From Brachypterus glaber (Eukaryota; Arthropoda; Insecta; Coleoptera; Kateretidae), in NCBI GenBank assembly GCA_958510825.1, contig OY294051.1:3224001-3288000 (forward strand): a stretch of DNA of 64,000 nucleotides, given 5' to 3'. Positions 44,458 to 57,840 of the stretch are shown here, piece after piece; positions within the stretch are counted from its first letter, which is position 1; each line of letters opens with the position of its first letter. The notes under the pieces are model-generated. The model was not told where the DNA came from, made no database searches, and saw only the letters and a program-made list of their open reading frames with translations. The position numbers and the translations under genes are program-made.

Positions 44458-46438
44458 TTTGATTATTTTACGAAAAAATGTAAACAAACGCAACAGTAGG
44501 CACAAAGTACCTTTAAAAGTAGTTCAAAAGTAACTATGAAGTTAGCAACATCTGCGCAGGTTGTACAAAATATCAAAACGAAAAATCCCTGTTCGTCGAC
44601 TGACATTTTACGAGCAAATGTCAAAGTATAAAAAAATCTGTTTTTTTAAATAGTTTCGTGCTTATAAATAGTTTTTAAGTAACGCTAAGTATGTAAGGTG
44701 ACTTACCGTTTATCAGATAATAGTATAGGACATCGATTAAAGAAGATTTTACAGAAATATGGCTATTGTTAGTTTATCTAAATACGACTAAATTCACGCC
44801 CACTACAACTCTGACAGATAGTTTTTGAGAAAAATAAATGAAAATTTTTATTCTTCCTTCAAATAGGTAAGGTTTTCCAGCAAATATATGGGATTCTTTA
44901 TTGCCATATAATTAGTCCTAATTGGTGTCAATTTGATTCACACTGATGTCATCACTTTAAAGTGAATTGTATGCTTACTCTACGTTCATTGGCTTAGTTT
45001 ACTTTTGAAGATATTGTTTAAATCATACCTAAATTTCACTTTACCTAATGAATCATGTGTAATAGTGTGATAATTGTGGTATTAGTTATTTACATCGTTC
45101 AACTTATCGGTCTTTACCCTGGAACCTGACTGTGGGATCTAAAAAAGTTGATTCAAAAGAAGCCTGAGCAAAACATTAATAGTAGTGGTGATATAATCTA
45201 TCTAAACAAGTCCTTTTAAAATCTACCACCTAAGAAAAGTTTAAACAAAAAAAAAAAGTAAAAAAACATGTTTTTTTTATTATTTTTTTATTGAGGTTTG
45301 CGGGACCCCAGAGTTGGATTTGTATATACACAAAATAAGTGTCAGAATCCAGGGTTAGGACTTAATTGAGGCCTTCCCACCCCATCCTTAGCCAGTTTTT
45401 TCATTTTCCAGAAATTTCTACACCCTGCATGCTTTGCTATGTGTGAGCAGTATTCTAGGACTGCCAGCTCTCCAAAATAGTAGTAGGCTCTCGACTCATC
45501 ATATGTACTCTCTCTAACTAGCCATTTCTATAACATTACAGTAAAGTAAAATTTGAGGTGGCACTTTCTGAAGAAAAAAGTGTCTAAAAATGTTGTTTGA
45601 TTTGCAATAATAGACTATGAATAATCAGAATTCATAAAATTAAAATTAGGTTTCTCATACAAAGTTTTTGGCTGGGATCGTTTTAGTAAAAATTGGGGTG
45701 AAGTAAGCAGGCCAAAGGGTGTAAAAACTATTACCTTTTGTGCTAGCTTAACATTGGTTGCAAGATAAAAATTCTAGCTCTTAAAGGTTTGTTTTCTTTA
45801 TTTATTTTTTATTTTTTTAAACAAAATTTTTATTTATTTTTATTATATATGCAGTTCATCACCCTGAAGCAAGCCTTGAACTTGGCGCCCCTCACAAAAC
45901 AGAGAAAAAACCCAAAAAAAAAAGCTTTGTCCCCAACGGTTTTTACCAAGACTTGGCGCCCCACCCTAAAAAAATTACGTTTTCTACCAAAACTTGTTGC
46001 CCCTAGCAACAAAAAAAAACACCCTCAAAAAATAGCTTTGTCAGATGACTGAAAAAAAAAGCTCAGGCTAAAAAAAAAACTCGACGGCGCCCCTCTAAGC
46101 TCGCGCACTGAAGCAGGGGGTTCACTTGATTCATACAAAGGCTGGCTCTGCATAGGTTCCTTATCCAAAGTTGTCTGTTAAAAATTTGGTGTAGCCTAAG
46201 GGGTTCAAGTATTTTTTTTTTGAAAAGTTTTAATTCTTTGAGAAAGGAATCTTAAAAAAACAAAATTGAAAAAAAAATACATATTAAATTTTTTTTATTT
46301 GTAAAATTTCTCAAAAGAAAAATGCTTTTTGAACAAAAAAATCAAAAATAAGTAATAAAATAATATATTTTTTTAAAATAAACTTAGTATTCTTTTGTTG
46401 GCAGAAGTATTTTTTTAATTATTATAATTTAATTTTAG
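44458..46438. promoter_or_regulatory. Divergent PRKRIP1/SLMAP upstream region
   Basis: The SLMAP start codon follows a splice acceptor (aattttag at 46431-46438), so SLMAP has at least one upstream non-coding exon. A possible donor (aaatag then gtaagg) at about 44870 would place that exon about 400 bases from the PRKRIP1 start and suggests a shared promoter. At about 45290-45560 the sequence looks transposon-derived (gaggccttcccaccccatcc). At 45870-46100 'ttggcgcccc' words recur. Confidence 0.4.
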
Positions 46439-49400
46439 GCGATGGTTGTAGTAAGTGGTACCTGGGTCAAAAATGTGGCAAAATACCCTATTCCAATAAT
46501 CACCGATATGGTAATCCCCGCCGAGAATCAAAACATGGCTGCCAGAGCAATCCTGACCTGTAGGCCCAATTCTCACCATTTTCACGAAAGGACCCTGATT
46601 TTGGACCAACCCATCAAAGTGGGTCGGTCAGTGGCCAGGGCAAAACCCACGTCCAATAATGCGATTTTCGATTGCAAAGTTTTGTCAAGACACCATGCTT
46701 TGTTGTGGTACGAGGATGGAAAATTTTATTTACAGGTAATACATAAAATGTTAGCTTTTATCAATAAAAAACTCTTTTTTTTAACAGGACAGAATAACGC
46801 CATAACGCTTTGAGCTAAAGGCTTCAAATTTGTACCATTCTTTTTGGTAAAATTTGGGGTGGGTTCAAAAAAAATGTTTGAATCTTTTTTTTTAATACTT
46901 ATTTTTTGAAAACTAAAAACAAATATACTTATTTTTGTTTTGTTTTTAGGATACCCAAAGTAGTAATGGTACCTTCGTAAATAATAACCGCCTAACCGCC
47001 GAAACGGAACACCACGAAGTGAGTTCGGGCGACATCGTGCAATTCGGCGTGGACGTGGTGGAGAACAACCGAAACGTCACGCACGGATGCATCGTGGCAA
47101 CGCTCAAATTGTACTTGCCCGATGGGAAAGAAGCCAAGGCCAGTCCGAGCATCACGGAGGGTGACAGACAAGGTAAATATATTATTTTTTTGACGACTTT
47201 TTTCAATTTTTTGAAAAATATTCGAAATCTTTTCGAAAATTACTGAGATTTTCGACATTTTTGCACACGGTCTTCCCATAGTTGGTTCACCTACCGAATT
47301 AAACACTAGGAATGGAAAACCAGTATCCGGTTTTCGATCATAACTGGTTATGACGAAAGAAAAAAGGTTTAGAAATACCGGTTAACCGGTTATTGTTGGA
47401 TTTAACCGGTTTTCAGATTGAAAGTGATTGAATGGTCCAATCCGAGGGGTAAAACTTTTTCCAGAGGTAGGTGAGGATTTTTTTAGTTTAAAAATATCTT
47501 TCAGGGGTAAAGGTTTTTTTTAGAAGAGGTCCGGACGTTTTTTTTTTGTCATTAAAATTTCTGTCAAGCTTTTTTTTAGAAAAGGCGATAGCCTTTTTTT
47601 TAGTCATAAAAATTTCTACTAGAGCACTACCCCCGCTTTAAAGAAAACCGGTTTTAACCGGTTATTGATTACCGACCGAAAACCTTTCTGAGGTAATTTC
47701 CGCAACCGGTTAACCGAAAACCGGTTATTGGGTTTGGTTTTTCATCCCTATTAAACACTAAAATGTTAAAACCGAAATGTCAGTGATCCAGCGAAAAATT
47801 TGGAAATTTTATTAAAAAAAAAAAAGCTTAATACCATGAAAATATACCGTTTTGCAGGTGGAATACCGCTGGACGACCTGTACAAACTCAACCAAGTGAT
47901 CCAGGAAGCGAAACAGCGCGAACTATGCCTCGAGGGCAAACTGAACGCTTTGCAGCAGGTCATAGACGAGACTCGGAAATCGGCTGAAGAAAGTTGGCAG
48001 GCCTACGTGGGGGAGGAGCGGTTGCTGTCCAGAGTGTCCGCGCTGGAGAACCAGCTGCAGCAGAACAGCAAGAACTGGGGGGAGGATAAGTTTAGAGAGG
48101 AACTGACTAAATTACAGGTAAGAAGAAACAATTCGCATTTAAGGGGTTATATACCTTGTGGATCGGGAAAATTAAGGGTTTTTATTGATTTTTTTCAGGT
48201 ATGTAATCACATCTTTATTCAAACGTATAGTATTTCATAGGAACCTATTTATAGGGGCTATAACTGAACCACTTTTATTTTCAATTGCAGGAACAAAATG
48301 AAACATATCAATTAGCTGCCAAAGAAGCATTAGACAAATTACACGCCGAGCGTCTGGAAGCCCTGAACGCGGCCAGCAGGCAGGAAAGGGCGAAAATCAG
48401 TGCCGAACAGGATGCCTTACTCGCCAAAGAACAGCTCACCCAGGCCCAGCTGGAATTAGAGGTGAGTCCAAACCTGCTAAAAATTCCAAATATTAAAAAA
48501 AAATCAACAAAAATCGATTGGGGTTCATTAGTTTTTATTTAGGTTTTTATATTTGGTCAGTTTACCTGATTTTCAGGCTATCGATAGACCAGGGTCCGAA
48601 TAATTTGGATCAAATTACTTAACCAGGATTTTTTTTGGATCTATTGATCATTTTTATAGCTTGTCTAGTTGGTTAGTGTGTTTTTTTTTGGCTGGTCGTT
48701 TGGGCTTTCAGACAAAAACTCCCAAAAACTCAAACGGCTAACCACCAAAATACTAATTTTTTTCAGAAATATGTTTTAATATCTCTTTGCAAACCCTGAA
48801 AAAGTCGCAGAAGTTGTTTTAAGGTTTTGCTGGACACTGTAATTATAGAAAAAACATAGAACATAACGTAATAAAACCTTTAAGAAAAAGTAGTTCAAAT
48901 GTACAATTTTTAAATTATTCAATTTACTTTACGGTTTAGGTTTTTATGTAAAAATTATAACAAAAACTATTGAAGTTGTTTGCCAGAAAGTTTAAAAAAA
49001 TTAAAAAACGTTTTTATTCTCCACTCGACCATGAGTATTTTAACCTAATTTTAAACTTATTTTTTTCAGGAAGTTGCTCAAAAACTAACGGAAGATCAGA
49101 TAAAAGCAGATGAAGAAAGAAGAGCGTTAGAAGAGCGCGAGCAAGAACTTCGAACGAAATTAGAAGCTGAAACGAACAAGGTTCTGAGTTTAGAAGTGAA
49201 ATTAAGCGAGCACGACCCTGTGCAGAAATTAGGAGATAATAATTCAGATATTGAGGTAAATATTTAAAACAAAATTTGACCAAAATCGTTAGAACTTTTT
49301 TAAGGTAATCGATTTTTTCGATTTTAATTTATCATTAAACTTATTTCGGAGGGTAGAGTAAAATTTAAAAAAAAAAGCCTAAGCAATTTTTAACTTTTTT

Positions 49401-51904
49401 TACAATTTTTCATTTTTATCTATAAAACAATTAATTTTTCTTTTGTAAATACACGGTGTTTGCAGACTTTTGGCGGAAAATAAAGGGGATGACTCTACAT
49501 CACAAAAAACGAAAAACCAGCAACAACAAAAAAAAACAAACCCTAAGGAGTTACAACCCTTTAAAATTGTACTAAAAATAAGGTTTTTAATTAATAACTC
49601 TAGTATCCTTTGAGCTAGAGTGACCAAACCAGTTCAAAATTAATTTTTTATATAGATATTAACCAACTTGATTTTTAGATCTACGATATTTACAAAAAAT
49701 CGAAAGAAGACGTGCTTGCGGAAATCGAGGCCGAAGAGAAACTGGCCCTGGACGCCCTGGAGAACAGCATCAGACTGTCCGTGGGGCCCCTGGACGACGA
49801 CGAGTTGTTCAACGAGGACCGGACGAACGCGAACGAGAACGATAACGATGTTATCACTCAGAATACGATTATTGAGGATGACAGAGAGTCGTCGAAACAT
49901 GTGCATTTTCAACTGCCTGAGGATCACGATGAGATTAATGTAAGTAGCGTTTTTTTCTTTTCCTGATGAAAGTCTTGCGTTAGTAAAAAAAATCGAGAAA
50001 TTTTTATTGCTTTTTTTACGTTTCTGGACGTTTTAAATCCAAAAAATATGATTTCCGTCTGTCGGTCGGTCTGTGTCCGGGAAATTTCTAATCACGATAA
50101 CTCAAGAACGCTTTGGGCTAAGGACTTTAGATTTGGACCATAGGTTGATTATCCAAAATTCTAGGCTGGGATTGTTTTTGGTAAAAATCGGGTTTGGGTA
50201 AGGGGATAAAATGGGGGTAAAAACTATTTTTGTCAATTTATTATTCGTTTTACGAAAAAAGGAACTATTTTGAAAAAAGAAATATGAAAAAATTTAAATT
50301 TTGAATTATTTTTTTTATTTTTTTTTTAATTTCTTTCGTTTTTGATTTTAATAAACTTAGGCCTATATGGGAAAGTATTATTTTTTTGGCAGCAGTTTTT
50401 TTATTATTTTCGATGATAACCATTTTTTAAATATTTTTTTCTATGATTTCCAACATTTTTTAAATATTTCTAAAGACTTCCGATGATTTCCATATTTAAT
50501 CGATGATTACTACATATTTTCGTGGTTTTAGACGTTTTACAATAATTTCTGATGATTTTTAATCAATATGATAACACTACCCAACACTCAAAAATTTGCT
50601 GACACCATTTTAGTTGCGTCTGGGTATATTTGATGCGCTGATTTCGGAACCTTTTTCCGTTTTAAAATATCATTTTTTGAAATCGGGTTATAAATATGTG
50701 AGATATGCTAAAAAAACCTTTTACTACTTTAAATGCCAATATCTCGAAAACAATGCGTTTTAGGAAAACTTTGTTTATAACATTTTTTGACCAATTTAAA
50801 ATTATCTTTTATATAAGTGCTAAATTAACCAAATACAATAATAATTGCCTTAATTATAAACAAAAAAACGCTAAAAATAGGAGTTTTACCCTATTTTTAC
50901 CCCCTTACCCCCAATCGTTTACCCCCAAAATCTAATCAGCTCTTCGGAATACGATAAGAAACAATATGCAAAAAACCGCAAGTCGATATCTCATGTATAA
51001 ATGGAGTTAGAGAGTTTACACCCAGACAGACGGACACAATTTTTTTTTTACTGATTTCGACTCAGAATGGTCTAAAACGTCGAGAAATATGAAAAAAACG
51101 TGGTTAAAGATTTTGACTTTTCGGCGAAGATTTCAATACATCGGCACTCTTAGTAGCACTAAGTGCCGATGTAAAAAATAAGGTCCTATTACTTTTTTTG
51201 TCAGTGTAATTTTTAAAGATTTCTAATACTTACTATTTTGTATGTTTATGTTTTAGGATTCCTTATCCCAAAACAACGTAACGGTGCTAGAAAAAGAAGA
51301 CTTCACCAACAAAGATGACCAGATCGACTCAAAAACACTAAAATACCAATACCAATCGGCTCAAAACGAACTAAAACGAAAAATAGAAATTCTCGAATCA
51401 TTATCAAACGTAAATAAATCAAAATTGTATGAAATGGAAAAACTTTTGAACGAAGAAAAACAACTAAATAGTAAACAATTAGGAGAAAATAACAGTTTGA
51501 GGGAAGAGCTGCAAGAATTGAGGCAACAGTGGAAGGAAAGCTGTAACGAAAATCAACAACTTAAAGATAGAGTGATAGTCATGAATTTAAGCATGGAAAA
51601 AACCGAGGAAAAACTGCAAGAATTAAATAAAAAAATAGAAGAAAATGTCCCGGAAAAGCAGCAAATAAATAAAGGTAAGTTAGTGTCGATAGATCAACTC
51701 GTACATGTTGAAGAAGAGTTAGTTTTATTGAAAGAACGATTTGCAAAAGTGGGGGAGGAAAAGTTGAAATTGCAACACGATCTGTTGAGCCTTACGGAAA
51801 AATATAACGTAGTTTGTAATAATAATCATAATAAACATTTTTTCTATTTTGCACCTTTGGTGATTATGGTGCTTTATTTGTTGGTGAGCGCGATGATTTC
51901 CTGA
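46439..51904 (+). CDS. SLMAP: Sarcolemmal membrane-associated protein (SLMAP)
   Basis: Seven coding exons, 46439-46735 (ATG at 46442), 46950-47172, 47858-48117, 48291-48461, 49070-49255, 49679-49939 and 51257-51904, join in frame and encode 680 residues. Residues of about 35-140 form an FHA domain with GRS (61-63), SRHH (82-85) and SSNGTF (102-107), which bind phosphothreonine. The middle is long coiled coil (for example [20 protein letters not shown]). The C-terminal 20 or so residues ([20 protein letters not shown]) are a tail anchor. SLMAP is the FHA adaptor of STRIPAK, which recruits the complex to phosphorylated Hippo/MST kinase and to membranes. Match to the family extends over the whole length, and the gene looks intact. 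Introns hold an hAT MITE and dispersed repeats. Confidence 0.95.
47299..47758. mobile_element. hAT-type MITE with AACCGGTT cluster
   Basis: An 8-bp target duplication ttaaacac (47299-47306 and 47751-47758) flanks an element of 444 bp. Its ends, taggaatggaaaacc and, inverted, ggtttttcatcccta, are hAT-like. The interior has many aaccggtt palindromes clustered toward both ends, which may be transposase-binding sites. It lies in SLMAP intron 2. Confidence 0.85.
48166..48232. repeat. End fragment of a foldback MITE
   Basis: gggaaaattaagggttttta followed by 'tttcaggtatgtaatca' matches the terminal repeat of the element at 59308-59674. It lies in SLMAP intron 3. Confidence 0.7.
50040..50400. repeat. 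Dispersed 'ACTGCTGCC...GACAGACAG' repeat, reverse copy
   Basis: It reads in the opposite direction to 17110-17440: gatttccgtctgtcggtcgg first, 'ggttgattatccaaaattc' in the middle and 'ttggcagcagtttttttatt' last. It lies in SLMAP intron 6. Confidence 0.72.
50655..51172. repeat. Dispersed repeat shared with 39.2-39.6 kb
   Basis: It shares 'aatatctcgaaaac', 'tacccccttacccccaat', 'aaaatctaatcagctcttcg' and the terminal 'taagtgccgatgtaaa' with the copy at 39220-39605. Confidence 0.7.
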
Positions 51905-54900
51905 TTTACGGCGATCATTATGATTTTTTTCTATTTTTTTCTCGAGTTTTTACTGAAGATCATTAACGAAACGTAGGTTTAATACGATGTACAGGCAAGT
52001 GCAAAAGTAACGTGATATTTTGGTTTTATTTTAATTTTGAATATATATTTTTAATTTTATTGTTGTTTCAACTATTTTATATGTTAGGCAACAACCAAAT
52101 GTAAAATGCGAAAAATATTGAACTTTATAATATATTACCTTATTCCTTTGCAAGATCTTCTGTCTTAATCTAGTATTTCTTTTCTGGAATGCTGTAGATA
52201 CACCTTTATCCTAGTGAGCGTGCGATAGCATTTTGGGAGAGCAGTTTGACTATATATTCATTATACGTGTTGTAGAACAATTAAATACTAATTACCTGAA
52301 GAGTAAAATATTTTTCATAAAGATCCTGTTTTTTCATATCTAATAATTTACACTAAAACTAAAAATTGAACTACAAAAATTTAAAATAAACAATTCAAAT
52401 AAGCCCATTATTTTTTTCAACTTTACATAGAAAAAGAAAAAATGGTTAAATTTTAAAAAACTAAATATTTTATTAAATTGTAAAAAAAATTATTATAATT
52501 TGATCAAAAGTTATCAATTTTTGGTTTTAAATTGTTAGAATAATTTTATTCAAACTATTTTTTTTTAATTAATTAGGTTTTAGCGTAAATAACCAGAATT
52601 TAAAGAGTTTTTGCGTTTGTTGAGAAAAAACTTCAAAAATTCACTATTTTAAATTTAATTTTCAGTCCAAAGTCCAAACGTCAAGCCCAAAATGCCAAAA
52701 AAAAAACAAATTATTCATTTTTATTCTCAAAATTTTCATTTCATTCGCGCTTAAATTTTGGTGTAATTTTGAATTTAAAACTTGAGAATTTTTCAAATTT
52801 AAAATATATATAAACCTTTAAGTATCTTATTTTCCCTCGCTTATAATAAAAAAATTAAAAGTTCCTTCGATTTTTTTTTGTATTAAATAAAAAACTGTTT
52901 TTCCACTGGCTGTCCTATAGATTGAATAGTTATTTTTAAATATGTCGTTATTTTTGTACTTGACTGTATATTATTAGACAAATTATCATTTGAAGGCATG
53001 TTACGCAAAAATGGACTAATCCTCAAACTATTTTCTCTGTTCTTGAAATCAGTCAATAAGAAAATGACGTCAGTTTTTCGTCATTTTATATAAAATTTAG
53101 AACAATGTCGACCTTAAGTCATTTTTGTGAAACCTTTTGTAAAAAATACAAATTTTCTTCAAAACGGTGTCTAACACTTAAAATGTGATGCTCTTTGATC
53201 CGAGACATTTAAATTCAAAAGCTTTATGTAATTGTGACGTCACCTGATGGTGGAATTTCATCTGTCTATCTCGGCCCATAAGGCACGAAATTCAAAGTGT
53301 GAGGCATCGTTTTAAATAAAATTTCACGTATTTTTTCACTTTGGGCTATAAAAAAATGACTTTTTATATTTTTTACAGAGCTCTAATTTTTTAACACTAA
53401 AATGTGCATTAAAAGAGCAATTTTTTGAAAAAGTATCCACATGACAGCTAAAAAACAAAACACTGCCATTTTTTGTACAAAAAAGTTTAAAATTAATGTT
53501 TTTTTTATGCGTAAAAAGTCCAAAAATAGTTTGTCTAATATTGTAAAAAATCTACATCGTAAAAAAAGCTTAGAGTGCCTGAAATTTTGACGTCAAAAGT
53601 TTAGGCACTCTAGAAAAACCGACCAAATTTTTAGGTAGGTACTTTCTAAAAGGTTTGTTCAAAATTTTGCCTCTACATATATTTAGGTAATGAAAAAAGT
53701 TAATCTTATGCCACGCTTTTGCGCAAAATTCATAAAAAATTTCATCAAAAAATATCATTATCACATACGAAATTCACAAATTTTGTGATACAGGAAGTAT
53801 CGTATTTATTATATAACCATTCTATAATTTTATATGGTATACCATGTTTAAATGTTTATTATTATTATTATTATTTGGATTGTTATGGCTTTAACCTTTA
53901 AAATAAGACGTGGGTTCAAAAAATAAATATACATTACTAAAAAAGTTTCTCAAAGAAACTCGAAATTACCAAATGGCACTTTACTCGAAATCACCTCATA
54001 AAAATTAGATGTTTTCATTAGTTCTTATTTTAGAAAAAAATTATAAAAAAAAGAACTATAATGAGAGAAAATCATTAATTTTTGCAACTGCGCAGGTTAT
54101 TAGTATTACTTTCAATCGTAGTTTATATTTATTTTTTGACCTACCCTTGTATATGTATGTATAGTCCACGAATTTTATTTCTTCTGTATATTTTAATTTT
54201 AAATGATAGGCAATATTTGTTTTATATGTTTTATAACGATCTAAATAAGTAAGTTCTATAAATTAGTTAAAAATATTACATTTTTCTTTATTATACGGGG
54301 TGACTTCTTTTATCTGGTGAGCATTTTTAAAGTTACGAGGGTAAGTCCAAAAATTAAATCACTTTTGCCGGTTAAACTGCGGTTAGCTTTTTTTTTTTGT
54401 AAAATTTTTATTAGAAACTGTTAAGTCTAAGACAAATTTCAGGACTTTTATCTTGAATTAAAGTCGAAAACATCTTATTTCCAGAAAAAAATTGCAAAAA
54501 AATGCTACTACCCGTATACGCGTAGTTTATGTGGCAAAATTTTTAAAACGAGGGGTTTATGTTAGATTTTTTTTTTAAATAAACAAACTTAAATGATTTT
54601 TTTTTGAAAAGTGGTTAAATTTTAGCAATAATCAAACTAAAATTTTAACGTTAAGTTTATATGATTTAAGTTCAAGAAATTAACATAGAACAAACACTTG
54701 AACAACACATTCTTAGTTTAGGTGTAAATTTGTTTAGTTCAAGTTATGTAAAACTCCGACTTAAAATATGTTTGTTGGGTAATTTGTGTATAACCCCGTA
54801 TAAGTATTCAGCTATGTTTTGTAAACATGTATTGTTACCGTAACTAAATTATTAAAGCTTTTAAAAAATTAACCCAAAAATTCTACTTAAAGTTTTATCA

Positions 54901-55085
54901 AAGGTTCGTAAATTATAGATAAGAACCTTTTCGGTTTAACTGTGACATTTATAGAGTGAATATTTTAAACAAAAAAATCATTTTGGGCGATTTAAGCGTA
55001 ACAGGTCTGATATTTTTACAGAAATTTTTGTGATTCATACATTCTTTGACATAATAATATTTAAATTTGTTGTTAAAAGTATTTT
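51905..55085. other. SLMAP 3' UTR and intergenic DNA
   Basis: A possible SLMAP poly(A) signal AATAAA lies at 52385-52390. The 140-bp dispersed repeat copy at 52126-52262 would then be inside the 3' UTR. A perfect-core hairpin occurs at 53575-53612 (agagtgcctgaa, ttttgacgtcaaaa, aggcactct). No further gene is visible. Confidence 0.5.
52126..52262. repeat. Dispersed 140-bp repeat, copy 2
   Basis: It closely matches 21822-21965 in the DDX42 intron. It has no clear terminal inverted repeat. Confidence 0.8.
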
Positions 55086-55697
55086 TTTGCATGACCAAAA
55101 CTAAAACCTAATTTTACGCTTTCATTTTCGGGACTAAACTTGCCGTTTTTCTCCCTAGGGAATAAAAATCACGGCAACCTTGATAATATTAAAATATTAT
55201 ACTTACTATGTGCTTTGCTGGTTCAAAAATTAGGTTTGGTGGTGTTTTGTAATAAATTAGCGATTCAAACCAATTTATTTGATTTTAACAAAGAAAACCT
55301 TTAAAAATAACATTGTTATAACAATTTATACATAACTTAAAATTTATCATCTTCGTCCATTTTTTTGACGTTTGTGTCAACCATATTAAAAAACAATTGA
55401 AATCGCGATAGACATGAAACTGACTTTTCGCAATTTATAGGCATCTTGATTAAATTATAATTAAATTACGAAAATAAAACACCCGTTTTTAGACGCGTGG
55501 TTTTTAATTTTAATTTTATCTACCTACCTAAATTATGTTTGGTCCTGCAAAAAATAGTGTATATACCTCAGGACTAAACTTGGCTGTTTTAGTCCCTTGC
55601 ATTTCTGTTTCCCTCGCTCGCTACGCTCGCTCAAGAAACACTAATGCAGCGGGACTAAAACAGCCAGTTTAGTCCCTTGGTATATAAATAACTATTT
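55086..55697. repeat. 600-bp dispersed repeat with long hairpin, copy 2
   Basis: It is nearly identical to 32212-32808, with small indels. The long hairpin (ggactaaacttggctgtttt to its complement) and the ctcgctcgctacgctcgctc tip are fully conserved. Confidence 0.85.
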
Positions 55698-56821
55698 TAT
55701 ATAAACTTTGGAAATTTCTTGATTTATTTATTATTTAACCATTCGTTTTGAACCCTTACTGTAACAGGACACTTAACATTTGTGACAGCTGTCATATAAA
55801 TGCTTAATAACTTAAAAAATACTTAAATTTAACACTCCACTTATAAATAAAGGTCCAAAGTTTTTGCAACAATTTGAGTTATTAAGTAAAAATTTTCGTC
55901 AAGATATCACTTTTGTAACGCTACCCAGTGATTATTTTGTGTTTTTTTTACATATTTACACAAGATTTAGGAAAATCTATAAACACTACTTAAATGAACA
56001 AAGCCATATAAAGTATAATTACATCTCCAAGTCCTTTTTTAAAATTTTTTAGGGATTTTCTCAGCGTCATGTTTTACCAGTTTGCGATGCGTCATGCCAA
56101 AAAAAATTGTAAATTGTACACTGTAAACTGAGTCAACGCGGTTTGGGTTAAGTTTTTTTTATCCAAAAAAGTCCAAATCCAGAGTCCCAAAATACGACTT
56201 GGAGATATATTCCCACTTTAGCAATAATTTATTTAAGAGGGGTATCAAATACCCTGCAAACCAAAATAATAGGGTCATAACTATTGTAATGCCAGTAAAA
56301 TGGTTTGTAGGGATTTGTTTTTTGGGGTCTAAGTGAAAAATTATCAATTTTGGACTTGAGTGATTTGTTATCCTTTGCATAAGTAAGTTTGCCACACGGA
56401 TCTGAAACATTGAAATAAATTCCACAAAAAAATCAACCCAGAAATACTGTAGATCTATATAATTCTAGAATAGGTTTAAAAAAATTCTGCCGCATTCCTT
56501 TGACTGTCAGAGATCCGTGTGCCACACTTTAAATGACCTTGCGAATTTGTGTGTGTTGAATGTTAAAATATTATAAAAATCTTAAACTGGTAATTTGTCG
56601 CCACCCCAATGTTAGCTTTACACTTTAAAAGTTTTGAGTAAAAAAGTACAATAATTTTCTGAGAATATAATGAAGAAAAACACCAATATTTTTTGCACTA
56701 AGTACAAATACGTAGTAATTTTCGATTTTGGCTAGTAAAATTTTAAAAACCAAAATTACACTGGCCCAAAAAAGGTTCAATTGCTATTATTAACAGTATT
56801 AAATTCCCAAAATTCAATAGT
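55698..56821. other. AT-rich intergenic DNA
   Basis: I see no gene and no clear repeat structure. Confidence 0.4.
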
Positions 56822-57010
56822 TACCGTCAACTGGGGTGACTTTGGACGGTGTGGGAGACACTTTTTCGCAAAACCCTCTGAACTCTCTGTGCAAAAGTTG
56901 TGGGGTTATGTTCGCAAGTTGTGGAATTGAACCCTATCTTTGGTTGAGAGAGTTTTTCGAAAACTGTCCGAAGTCACACACACCGTCCGAAGTTACCTCA
57001 GTTGACGGTA
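56822..57010. mobile_element. MITE, TIR TACCGTCAACTGGGGTGACT
   Basis: The left end taccgtcaactggggtgact is the inverse, with few mismatches, of the right end aagttacctcagttgacggta. TA occurs at both termini, fitting Tc1/mariner-type target choice. Confidence 0.8.
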
Positions 57011-57587
57011 CGTGCTAGAGAACTTTGAAGATCCCAAGCTAGCTCATTCAGTATTATATTTTGCAGTTTTTTGAAAAAGTTTTGGGTGAGGAGCTTTTTA
57101 ATTGTCAAATTAGTTTTCAGCACTCAAAAATAAGTAAGAAAAATGTAGTCTAGATAAGAGTTATTGACTTTATTTTTTGTGTGGGCTTGTGTAATTTATT
57201 TAATTAAACAAAAATTATGCGGATAAAATAGGACGCAGTGTAAATATTCGTTTTTTATTGGCCTGGCTTTCATTTGGTTTTTCTTCTTTTCATAAATAAA
57301 TTGTACATAGAAAAAGAAAGTAAAAAAAAATAATGACAGCCAGTCGGATAATAAATCTGTTTGTTTTATTATGTCAAAATCGAAGATTGCTGAATTTGGG
57401 TGTTAAAAATTACGCAAAAATCTCGAGATGTGATTTAATAAAAAGAAATTGTACAAAATATAAAAATGTTATCTGCCATAAATTTTTTCTAGTTTTAAAA
57501 CTTCATGTAATAAAAAACGCAGGCGCCTAACCACGATTTTTTTTGAAAAACAATTTTTTTTTTCAAAATCGGGATATGTTGTAATAT
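57011..57587. other. AT-rich intergenic DNA
   Basis: A 65-codon open stretch at 57333-57530 has no recognisable features and is probably chance. Confidence 0.35.
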
Positions 57588-57840
57588 ACCGGGTGTCGCA
57601 GATCCAATGTACACCCCCCTTAACTTCTGTATTTGTAAAGATAAAATTTTGAAATTTGGTACCTATAATGTACTTTTTACATATAAAACTACATTTTGCC
57701 GACAACTTCCACATTTTAAGTGCGACATCTAAAAGCCTTACATTTTTGGAATCTGTATATTATAGTTACCAAATTTCAAAATTTTATCTTTACAAATACA
57801 GAAGTTAAGGGGGTGTACATTCGATCTGTAACACCCGGTA
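57588..57840. mobile_element. Palindromic MITE, TIR ACCGGGTGT
   Basis: Arms of about 90 bp (acttctgtatttgtaaagat against atctttacaaatacagaagt) enclose a short spacer. The outer ends ACCGGGTGT and ACACCCGGT lie beside TA. Confidence 0.82.

Noticed and set aside
57333..57530. 65-codon plus-strand frame as a small gene
   Set aside because: No splice context, domain or signal was visible; chance in AT-rich DNA is likely.
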